A stretch of 64,000 bases of DNA. It comes from Gemmatimonadales bacterium. Lineage in GTDB: Bacteria > Gemmatimonadota > Glassbacteria > GWA2-58-10. Positions 54,541 through 62,570 of this stretch are shown here, one piece after another. Positions within the stretch are counted from its first letter, which is position 1. Each line of letters opens with the position of its first letter. The stretch covers positions 92,654-156,653 of the forward strand of contig JAJRTS010000002.1 of assembly GCA_024278175.1 (NCBI GenBank), written 5' to 3'. The notes beneath the pieces were generated by a model, which worked only from the letters and a program-made list of their open reading frames with translations, ran no database searches and was not told where the DNA came from. The position numbers and the translations under genes were made by a program.

Positions 54541-54623
54541 TACAACTCCGGATCTGCTGGTGGTTGTCCCGCGCCTGGCGGGAGCTGCCGGATAGCTTTT
54601 TCCGAAATTAATTTCAAAAAGTA

Positions 54624-54651
54624 AATATAATAAAAAATTGTCTCGTTTCAA
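54624..54651 (-). promoter_or_regulatory. Sigma-70-type promoter for the carbohydrate operon
   Basis: On the minus strand TTGAAA (54646-54651) and TATATT (54624-54629) are 16 bases apart in an AT-rich segment, about 85 bases before ATG 54540. Confidence 0.5.
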
Positions 54652-54768
54652 AAACTTAAAACACGGCCGCCGCGGTTATTTTCAGGAAATTTTCCCGTTT
54701 GGACATTTCGTTATTCTCTTGGGTTTGGCGGGAGCAAGGAAAGGGTTGGCTTTTCCACGAGTAAACGT

Positions 54769-56631
54769 TCAGCGCAGCAGCACCATCTTGCGCGTCTGCA
54801 CAAACCCTCCGGCCTGCATTCTGTACAGGTATATCCCGTTGGCAACAGGGCTGTTCTGCTCGTCGGCGCCATCCCAGGATACGGCGTGCGTGCCCGGGGG
54901 CAGGGAGCGATCCACCAGGGAGCGGATCAGCTTGTTGCGAAGGTCGAAAACCTTGAGGCTGACATGAGCGCCCCCCGAGGATTCTGGCAGGGAGAAACTG
55001 ATCGTGGTTCGCGGGTTGAACGGGTTGGGGTGATTCTGCATCAGGGTGAAAAGCCCGGTGGCCGATGGCAGTGAGGCCGAATGCTCCAGGACAGTTTCAA
55101 TTTCCCTGAGCTGCCCCCGGCCCAGTCCGAGCAGGGAGAGCGATTCCCGCAGGCTCTCGCCCTCCCCGCGGCTCAGGGCGGCGTTTTCGACAACCGCCTG
55201 GATATCCCCGGCCGAGGCCAGTACACTCTGGCCGGTGGAGCAGAAGCCGGTCATGATGTCGGTGATCAGAGTTACCACGTCGGCCAGTCCCGTCTCGCCG
55301 TCGCCGTTATAATCACTCGCCGGGTCGCCGGGACTGCGCATCTGGAAGATCATCAACGCCAGGGCGTCGGCCACGCCCACCCGGCCGTCCTCGTTGAAAT
55401 CGCAGCCCATGCCCTGCGGCTCGGCCTCGCCCTCGGTCAGGATCTGCTGGTGCCAGTAGCTCCAGGGTGACCACTGGCCATTGTCGCTCTGCTGGCGGGC
55501 GCGGAAGTAGTAGTAGGTGCCGGTGGCCAGCCTGCTTTCCCCGGCCAGAACGCCGGCGAACGTTCCGCTTCCCGTGCCCACCACCACGCTGTCCCCGTCT
55601 GTGACAGGCTCTGAGCTCCAGACCACGTGAGTGCCGTCGCGGTCCAGCGCGATCTGGGCTTCCCACGCTCCCTGGCTGCCGGGACCGGCGTAGGGGGTTT
55701 TGAAAATCTCGGGGTTGCGGCCTGTGACCACCGGGCCGATCCGCGAGGTGGAGATCACGAAATTATCGTACCAGCGGTTCTGGCTCACCGGCGAGCCCTT
55801 GTTCCAGTAAGCTTCCAGGAACACGGCGTTGATTCCGAACTTGTCGTAGCTGCCGCGCCAGTCCAGGTTCAGCCGCTCGGCCTCCAGTTTCCCGTCGATC
55901 CAGAGCTGGTTCTCGCCATCGGACCGGCCCGGCGTATTGAGCTTGACCCTCGCCTCCACGCAGACCCACCAGCCGGACTCCTCGGTGCTGGAGATTTTAA
56001 ACTCGCTCACAGGCTTGTTGCCCAGCCAGCGCAGTTTGCTGAAATCGTTGTAGGTGGTGGTGACAACCCGGTTGCCGCCGGCATCGACACCGCTGGCCGG
56101 GTCCAGGGTAAGCGATTCGCCGCTGCTCCAGACGTGGGAGATCATCATCTGCCGCCAGTCGGAGCCGGAAACCAGGCTGGTGGCGCGGGACATCTTGGCC
56201 GGTCCGCCGCCGGTCCAGCCCGCCTGGTGCTTGACGTAAATTCGCCAGTAGATTTCATCGAATTTCTCCCCGGTGCGGCTCAGGGCGGTGTAGGGCGTGT
56301 CGCCGAAAAAGACCTTGCGGTTTCCCGTACCCTGGCTGCCCGCGGCGTAAAAGCAGCGCATGGCCTTGCCGTAGTTGCCGAAACGAACCGAGGCGTCGAG
56401 AGGCGATCCGCTGGACTCGGTGTACTGTTTTTCGCTGTCGAAAGTGTCGTACCAGATCAGCGCGGGGCTGTCCTTCTGGGGCTGACTGAACGCCATGCGC
56501 ACGCTCTCGATCCGCGGCACGTCCGGCGCGTCGACCTGGGAAAACCCGTAGGCGCACAGGCAGAGCAGGCAGGCCAGCGCCAGCGGCAGCGAGCGGCGGA
56601 CCAGGCTGTGGCTAACGAGGTTTAGCGGCAT
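54769..56631 (-). CDS. Concanavalin-like lyase/lectin protein with dockerin I and type IX-like sorting domain
   Basis: 620 residues, signal peptide. Residues ~50-300 form a concanavalin-like jelly roll (IWYDTFDSEKQY, EIYWRIYVKHQAGWT, WWVCVEARVKLN, RWYDNFVIST), like PL14/PL18 alginate- or glucuronan-lyase folds or lectins. A fibronectin-like segment follows to ~405. Residues ~410-465 are a type I dockerin: two Ca loops DFNEDGRVGVADALAL and DYNGDGETGLADVVTL. The C-terminus (NHPNPFNPRTTISFSLPE, VANGIYLYRMQAG) is a classic type IX/FlgD-like sorting domain. Behind GGAGAAAGGAACCCG. Confidence 0.87.
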   Translation of the reverse strand: MPLNLVSHSLVRRSLPLALACLLCLCAYGFSQVDAPDVPRIESVRMAFSQPQKDSPALIWYDTFDSEKQYTESSGSPLDASVRFGNYGKAMRCFYAAGSQGTGNRKVFFGDTPYTALSRTGEKFDEIYWRIYVKHQAGWTGGGPAKMSRATSLVSGSDWRQMMISHVWSSGESLTLDPASGVDAGGNRVVTTTYNDFSKLRWLGNKPVSEFKISSTEESGWWVCVEARVKLNTPGRSDGENQLWIDGKLEAERLNLDWRGSYDKFGINAVFLEAYWNKGSPVSQNRWYDNFVISTSRIGPVVTGRNPEIFKTPYAGPGSQGAWEAQIALDRDGTHVVWSSEPVTDGDSVVVGTGSGTFAGVLAGESRLATGTYYYFRARQQSDNGQWSPWSYWHQQILTEGEAEPQGMGCDFNEDGRVGVADALALMIFQMRSPGDPASDYNGDGETGLADVVTLITDIMTGFCSTGQSVLASAGDIQAVVENAALSRGEGESLRESLSLLGLGRGQLREIETVLEHSASLPSATGLFTLMQNHPNPFNPRTTISFSLPESSGGAHVSLKVFDLRNKLIRSLVDRSLPPGTHAVSWDGADEQNSPVANGIYLYRMQAGGFVQTRKMVLLR

Positions 56632-56887
56632 CGGGTTCCTTTCTCCGGCAGATGGTGTGTTGTTGACAGGACGTGAGATGGTCCCGCGGGGGGTCTGATA
56701 TTTGCACGGGAAAACCGTGCCGGAAGCACCTCCGCCAACAACTTGCGTGTTTACAGTGGGTTAAGATATGAGTGGTGGGGATTTCTTCTCATTTTTGCAA
56801 GAGCACTATCAGGAATGAGAATTTTAACTGCTTGAATTTTATAACTATTGGCAGGATGCGGACGGCAAAAGAACGGCAAAAAACGGT
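56632..56887. other. Intergenic region upstream of the dockerin protein gene
   Basis: Contains AT-rich minus-strand sequence that probably carries the promoter of the 56631 gene, but no convincing -35/-10 pair was found. No open frame with a ribosome-binding site. Confidence 0.35.
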
Positions 56888-56925
56888 AAAAAAGCCGCCG
56901 GAAGAATTCCCCCGGCGGCTTTTTT
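56888..56925 (-). terminator. Bidirectional rho-independent terminator
   Basis: GCCGCCGG (56894-56901) pairs with CCGGCGGC (56912-56919), flanked by an A-run and a seven-base T-run. It lies directly after the stop of the sialate O-acetylesterase at 56948. Confidence 0.85.
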
Positions 56926-56947
56926 TACGAATACCGTGTCGCATATC

Positions 56948-58471
56948 TCAACGATTATCCGCTGTTATGCCCTTCCAGTCGTCGGTGCGAAATGGAGATG
57001 CCGGCAGGTTGACCCCGTCCGCGGTGACGTTGTACAGGTTGGCGTCCCCGGGATAGTCGCGCCAGGCGTAGCGGACCGCCGCCGGGGCAGCTACCTTATC
57101 GCTCCAGACCACCACCTTCTCTCCCTGGATCATGGCCTGCGCCGGCACGAATTTTTTATCCTCCGCAGCCACCTCGAACCCGCCGAGCTTTTTGTCGCCG
57201 TCGCCCAGCGCCACCAGGCCCTGGCCTGTATGGGTGAACGAAAGAGTGACCCTGGCGCCCTCGATCTCCATCGAATCGAACAGCGGGCCGGAGTACTCGA
57301 TATCGTCCAGGTAGGCGATTGCCCGGGCCGCGCGGGCCAGGCGAAGGCCCACGTCCTGCTTGTTGCGCGGATGCACGTCGTCGAGGTTGCCGATATCGGT
57401 GGTGACGGCCATGCCGGTGTTGGGCAGGCTGAGCGCCATGGTCTGGGCCTCGCGAAGTTCGCTCCAGACCCCGTCGCCCCCACCGAATCCCGCCAACTGG
57501 ACAATCAGGAACGGGAAATCTCCCACGCCGAAACGGCCGCGCCAGTCGTTGATCATCGTGGGCAGCAGGTCGCGGTACTGGTAGGCCCGGAAGGCGTTAC
57601 TCTCGCCCTGGTACCAGGCGGTGCCGCGGATGGCGTACGGGATCAGCGGGTTGATCATCCCGTTGAACAGCACCGTGGGCTGGTTGAAATAAACCGGCTC
57701 CGGCTTGCCCTCGGCTTTGGCTTGTTCCACTTCCTGCCGGAACTTTTTATACATCTCGCGCAGCCAGTTCTCGTCGTTGTTGTACTGCGGCCAGTCGGTC
57801 AACACTTCCACGGTCGACTGATTGCGCTCCAGCGCCTGGCGGCTGGTCCAGGCTTCCACCACGGTTCCGCCCCAGGAAGAGTTGATTATCCCCACCGGCA
57901 CGCCGAGGCGGGCGTTAAGCTCGCGGGCGAAAAAGTAGCCGACAGCGGTCCAGTCGCCCACGGTTTCAGGCCCGGCAAGCTGCCATTTGCTCCTGTGGGC
58001 CAGCGTGTCCTGCGGCTCGCCCGCCTTGTTGCGCGGGACGTAAAAGTGACGGATCATCGGGTTGGCCGAGGAGGCGATTTCCGCTTCGGCGTTATTGCTT
58101 GATTTGACCTGCATGCCCATGTTCGACTGGCCGGAGCAGAGCCAGACCTCGCCGACCCAGACGTCGCTCAGGCTGATCATGTTGGTGCCGGCCACCACCA
58201 GCTCGTAAGGTCCGCCCACGCCGCTCGGGCCGAGTTCCACTTTCCAGCTCCCGTCGGCCGTGGCGACAGTCTCGGCCCGCTGGCTGCCGAAATAGACCTT
58301 GACCGTCTCGCCGGGCGTCGCCCAGCCCCAGACAGGCAGCCTGCGGCCCATCTGCAAAACCATGTGATCACCGAACAGCCCGGCCAGGCGCACTGTGGCC
58401 TCGGCCGGCGCGAACGACAGCAGGCAGGCCAGCGCAACGGCCAGCATCACGGGTTTGGATAACTTTTTCAT
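56948..58471 (-). CDS. Sialate O-acetylesterase family protein, copy 1
   Basis: 507 residues from ATG 58471 (AAGGAGACTCCCGG). Signal peptide, beta-sandwich N-domain (VRLAGLFGDHMVLQMGRRLPVWGW), SGNH block I VWLCSGQSNMGM with Ser116 as nucleophile, GIINSSWGGTVVEAW, WYQGESNAFR and the catalytic DVHPRNK motif. Members remove O-acetyl groups from sialic acids or, in bacteria, from plant polysaccharides such as pectin and xylan. Tandem paralogue of the next gene. Confidence 0.93.
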   Translation of the reverse strand: MKKLSKPVMLAVALACLLSFAPAEATVRLAGLFGDHMVLQMGRRLPVWGWATPGETVKVYFGSQRAETVATADGSWKVELGPSGVGGPYELVVAGTNMISLSDVWVGEVWLCSGQSNMGMQVKSSNNAEAEIASSANPMIRHFYVPRNKAGEPQDTLAHRSKWQLAGPETVGDWTAVGYFFARELNARLGVPVGIINSSWGGTVVEAWTSRQALERNQSTVEVLTDWPQYNNDENWLREMYKKFRQEVEQAKAEGKPEPVYFNQPTVLFNGMINPLIPYAIRGTAWYQGESNAFRAYQYRDLLPTMINDWRGRFGVGDFPFLIVQLAGFGGGDGVWSELREAQTMALSLPNTGMAVTTDIGNLDDVHPRNKQDVGLRLARAARAIAYLDDIEYSGPLFDSMEIEGARVTLSFTHTGQGLVALGDGDKKLGGFEVAAEDKKFVPAQAMIQGEKVVVWSDKVAAPAAVRYAWRDYPGDANLYNVTADGVNLPASPFRTDDWKGITADNR

Positions 58472-58521
58472 CCGGGAGTCTCCTTGCAGCGGTTGAGGAA
58501 AGTGGTAATAACGATAAAAAA

Positions 58522-60081
58522 TCAATCCACCAGTTCTATCGCGGGCATGGCCTCCCAGTCGTCCGTGCGGAAGGGACCGGCCGGTAGCCAGATCTCTCCG
58601 CGGAAAGTGCTGTAAAGGTTCAACTCGTTCGGATAGTCTGTCCACAGATAGCGTACCGCCACCGGGGCGCTCACCCGCGGGCTCCAGACTTCAAGGGTCC
58701 CGCCCTCGATCGATGCCTCGGCGGGGACGAACCGCCGGTCGTTACCAGCTACTTCAAAGCCGCGCGGTGGCTTGCCGTCAGTGGTGGTCAGCCCCTCCCC
58801 GGTGTTGCTCAGTTCTATCCGGCAGCGGCCGTCTTGCACAGTCATCTTTACCAGCAGCGGTCCCATGTGCGGAACCTGTTCGAGATATACCAGCTTGCGC
58901 GCCGCCAGCGCCAGACGATAGCCCACGGCCTGCTTGTTGCGAGGGTGGATATCATTTCGCTCGCCCACGTCAATCGTGACCGCCATCGCGGTGTTGGGCA
59001 GGCTCAGGGCTTTTGCCTGCGACTCACGCAGCAGGGGCCAGCCGGGCAGGGAGGCTTCCAGGCCGGGCAGTTGGACCCAGATAAACGGGAACTGGCGCTC
59101 CCATCTTGCGCGCCAGTTGGTGATCAGCGCGGCGAACAGGGGAGCATACTGCGGCGCACGGGTGACATTGGCCTCGCCCTGGTACCAGATTGTTCCCCGC
59201 ATTGCGTAGCCGGCAAGCGGCGCGATCATCGCGTTGAACAGCACGGAGGGCTGACGGTAGTAGGGAGGCGGTATTTCGCCCTTCGTCCGGGCTTTTTCGG
59301 CTTCTGCCAGGTAGCTCTTGTAGCTTCGCCTCCAGCCCTCGGAGTGACGGGAGTACTCAGGCCACTCCCCGATAATCCCGGCCAGCTAGGGATTGGCGGC
59401 CAGCGCTTCTTCGCTCACCCAGGCCTCGGCCACCGAGCCGCCCCACGAGCTGTTGATCAGTCCCACCGGGACGCCGCCGAGACGATTATGAAGCTCACGG
59501 GCGAAAAAGTAGCCGGCGGCGGTAAACGCCCCCACGGTTTCCGGGCTGGCCGGTTGCCAGAGCCGATGGCGGGCTTTATCCCCGGAGCCGTCCGGAAGGG
59601 GAAGCTCCAGCCGGGGTTGCGCGGCGGTGGTCCGTGGCACGACGAACTGGCGGATTCGAGGAAAATGGGCCGAGGCGATCTCCTGTTCCGCGTTCAGGCA
59701 GCGCGAGACGGTCATGGCCATGTTGGACTGGCCCGAACAGAGCCAGACCTCGCCGCAGAGCACATCGTCGAGCACAACCACCTCGTTGCCCGAGACAACG
59801 TACATCCTGTCGGGCCCGCCCGCATCCAGCGGCCCGATTTCCACCCGCCAGCGGCCAGCGGAATCCGCCACCGTCTCCACGGCGAAATGGCGGAAAGCTA
59901 CTTTAACCCGTTCACCGGGTTTCGCCCAGCCCCAGACAGGGATGACCTGGCCGAACTGGAGCACAGTGTGGTCGGAGAACAAAGCGGGAAGACGCAACTG
60001 AGCGGCCAAAGATACCTGAGCCATCACCAGAACCAGGATGATAATACAGAGCGGGTAGATCCTTCTGAAGCCAGGCAACAT
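58522..60081 (-). pseudogene. Sialate O-acetylesterase family protein, copy 2, interrupted by in-frame TAG
   Basis: From ATG 60081 (GGAGCAAGTTCA upstream) the frame carries signal peptide, VLQFGQVIPVWGW, VWLCSGQSNMAM and GLINSSWGGSVAEAW. Codon 232 (59386-59388) is TAG, and the frame then continues unbroken with GIIGEWPEYSR-like sequence, the WYQGEANVTR block and DIHPRNK to TGA at 58522. Full length would be 519 residues, matching the paralogue at 56948, where the same position reads Ser. One base change (e.g. TCG to TAG) explains it. Either a recent pseudogene, a sequence error, or readthrough. The catalytic His lies after the stop, so a truncated product would be inactive. Confidence 0.85.
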
Positions 60082-60110
60082 TGAACTTGCTCCGTTCTTT
60101 GCGGTGACAG

Positions 60111-62264
60111 TCAGTTCCCGGTTCCCTGCTGGGGCTGCACAACCGAGGTCAGCCGTTTCTCCAGCAGCACCTTGCCGCCGGAGTCCGTTATGATTATGTC
60201 GCCGCCGGGTTGTTCGCCCGGATCGAACAGCAACTGGTACGTGCGGCCCTTGTGGGCTATTTCCACTCCCGGCCGTCCGCCGGGCGAGTTTGTTGTCGTC
60301 ACCCGCGGAGGGCTGTCGTAGCTGCCCGATGCGGCATAAAGCACGTTGAGGAATTTTGTTGTCTTGCTTTTAGCGGTGTTGGAACTCTGGATTCGCCAGG
60401 CTCCCCACTGCTCGCCTTCCTTCAGAGAGTAATGGGTCATCGCAGGTGGATAGTTTTTGCCGAACACCCAGAACTCCTTGCCCTCCCCGCCGATTATCTC
60501 CACGTTCGCCTTGCGTGGCAGCAGGGTGCGAAGGTAGAGTTTTCCCTCGCGCTCAGCGGCGGTCAGCCAGGCCCCTTCTTTCAGGGGTTTATTTACAGTG
60601 TGCAGCAGCCAGTACTTGCGGTAATCCGGCCGTGTGCTTTTCACCCGGTCGAACACGACAAAGATGTCGGGCTGAAGGTGGATATACTGGCGCACGAATT
60701 TTTTCAGCTTGTGCTTGCTGTAGCTGGCGCTGGCGTCGCCGGCTACGTAGCTGAACCAGGGGTTGGTCTCGAACGCGATAACCTGGCCCGTATCCCACTG
60801 CGTCCCTTCCATCGGCCCGTACTCATCACGTCCCGGGCGTGGCCACTGCTGGCCCCCGTCGTTGCTGAGCAGGTTGCCGTCGGGCTCGTCGTTCATCTCC
60901 TCGCCGCCGCCGCTGGTCGCGAACCGCTCATCGGGGTCGTAGACCAGCATCGAATTGGAGGCAATCGTGCGTACGGTGTAGTTGGGCCGATGGTTGCTGC
61001 CCCACTCGTAGCGGCCGGAGTTGATCGCCAGCGAGCCGCCGCGGAAGATGGTGAATGCGTTTTCGGCCGGGTGCTGATGGCCGTAGTAGAAATCGCCGCA
61101 GTCGAACACGCTGTAGGTGGCGCTGCTGTCCCAGCCGCTGCGCATCACGGTCCAGCCGATGCCCTCGAAATGCCTGGCCAGCGGCCAGGTGCTGTCGGGC
61201 CCGGTGGGTTCGATTTCCAGGCCGCTGGGGTCCCAGATCACGTCCCAGACTGTCGGTCTGCGGCCGGAGGGCATATTTTCGACCTGCCACATGCTGATCC
61301 CGTCGCGGTAACGGGTGGCCAGGTACTTGAAATGCCACGGCGCGATGCTTCCCTTCACGCTGCCCGTGTCGTCGATCCGGGGCCACTCACCGTTGGGTTT
61401 GACGCAGTAGGTCCACCACACGCTGAAATATTTCAGGTAGGGATTGTCCTGGGCCAGATCCTCGCCGGTGATCGATTTCCAGCACTCGAAATCGAAAATG
61501 GGGGTGCGAAGGTAGTTATAGGCCGCATAGGCCAGCCCGCTGTACATCCCGCCGTCATCGGAGGCCACCTGACTCTGCATCTTGCGCCATTGGTGGATGC
61601 TGCTGTCCGCCCAGGCGAACCACCGGGCCGTCGTGCTGTCGTCAATTCCGCTGCGGTAGAGCGTGACCGCCGGCCAGAACACCGGGTCCAGGCTCCCGTA
61701 GCCGCCGCCCCTGTAAGGGGAAAAGTGTTTACGCTCCCAGGTATCCCAGGCCGCCCGCCCCGCTTCCAGTATTTTGTTACCGAACAGGGTGCGTTCCTGC
61801 TCGCTCAGGCCGTTGTAGAGCCAGTCCCAGGCGAAACAGCAGCGCCGGCGTAGCTCCACTGTTTCCCAGTTGCCGCCTCCGGGATCGTGCTCGATCTCGA
61901 TATAATGCTCCAGGGCGTTTGCCAGCAGCCGCGCTCCGGCCCGGGCGTAACGCTTCTCCTGCGTAACGAGAAAAAGAAAACCGCAGCTCTGGGCCAGCCG
62001 GGCCTGATCGCGCACGGAGAGCGAATCGAGGTTCTCCCACGAGATAACAGAGTCCACCGCCGCCTTGAGCCTGCCGAACACTTCCGCGCTGCGCCCGTTG
62101 GAGTTTTCCCGGACCTGCTCCAGGAAATCGGCGGTCAGGATCAGGCGGGGATGGCCGGTATCAGGCCACGGCGCCGGTTTTTCAGCCGTTGGTGCGCAGC
62201 CGGGTTGAAAAATAGCCGTCAGAGCAATAAGAATAAAGAGGCTGGTCGTTGCCATGAGTCTCAT
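60111..62264 (-). CDS. Heparinase II/III-like lipoprotein, copy 1
   Basis: 717 residues from ATG 62264 (CGGGAGTTCGC upstream). Lipobox-like FQPGCAPT. The N-terminal alpha/alpha toroid has PRLILTADFLEQVREN, RRCCFAWDWLYNGLSEQER and GGMYSGLAYAAYNYLR. The C-terminal beta-sandwich begins YYGHQHPAENAFTIFRGG, the heparinase II/III hallmark with its paired His, and continues with DIFVVFDRVKS. Cleaves uronate-containing polysaccharides by beta-elimination. Divergent from the next copy. Confidence 0.88.
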   Translation of the reverse strand: MRLMATTSLFILIALTAIFQPGCAPTAEKPAPWPDTGHPRLILTADFLEQVRENSNGRSAEVFGRLKAAVDSVISWENLDSLSVRDQARLAQSCGFLFLVTQEKRYARAGARLLANALEHYIEIEHDPGGGNWETVELRRRCCFAWDWLYNGLSEQERTLFGNKILEAGRAAWDTWERKHFSPYRGGGYGSLDPVFWPAVTLYRSGIDDSTTARWFAWADSSIHQWRKMQSQVASDDGGMYSGLAYAAYNYLRTPIFDFECWKSITGEDLAQDNPYLKYFSVWWTYCVKPNGEWPRIDDTGSVKGSIAPWHFKYLATRYRDGISMWQVENMPSGRRPTVWDVIWDPSGLEIEPTGPDSTWPLARHFEGIGWTVMRSGWDSSATYSVFDCGDFYYGHQHPAENAFTIFRGGSLAINSGRYEWGSNHRPNYTVRTIASNSMLVYDPDERFATSGGGEEMNDEPDGNLLSNDGGQQWPRPGRDEYGPMEGTQWDTGQVIAFETNPWFSYVAGDASASYSKHKLKKFVRQYIHLQPDIFVVFDRVKSTRPDYRKYWLLHTVNKPLKEGAWLTAAEREGKLYLRTLLPRKANVEIIGGEGKEFWVFGKNYPPAMTHYSLKEGEQWGAWRIQSSNTAKSKTTKFLNVLYAASGSYDSPPRVTTTNSPGGRPGVEIAHKGRTYQLLFDPGEQPGGDIIITDSGGKVLLEKRLTSVVQPQQGTGN

Positions 62265-62397
62265 GCGAACTCCCGGGCATAAAAGGAGGAAACGGAGATG
62301 CGCGGATAATGCAAGACAGGCTGATGGTTCCAACATAAACGAGAGCAGGCGCATTCGCCAGAGTAAGTTTCTCCTCCAGCCTTTTGATGAAAAGAAT

Positions 62398-62426
62398 TTG
62401 ACCTCATGGCTGCGAGGGAATATAGT
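62398..62426 (+). promoter_or_regulatory. Sigma-70-type promoter for the second heparinase-like gene
   Basis: TTGACC (62398-62403) and TATAGT (62421-62426) are exactly 17 bases apart. A perfect TATAAT at 62529-62534 with a weak -35 could be a second start. The remaining 306-base divergent gap (62265-62570) holds no gene. Confidence 0.55.
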
Positions 62427-62570
62427 AGAAGACCTTTAATTTAATCCCGGACCGGTTGTGGGACTTGTTTTTTCAAAGGTCCCGGTAGAAAATCGCCGGA
62501 GGGCTGAAAACACTTTTGCCGCTCAGCTTATAATCGACAGGCCCGGTCACCACTTTCCGCGAGGTTCTGA

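Noticed and set aside
4770..60081. Reassignment of TAG to a sense codon, suggested by two in-frame TAGs
   Set aside because: TAG ends several intact genes at their expected lengths (8194, 11464, 48230, 50828), and reading through the last would run into the next gene. No suppressor tRNA was seen. Isolated mutations or errors are simpler.
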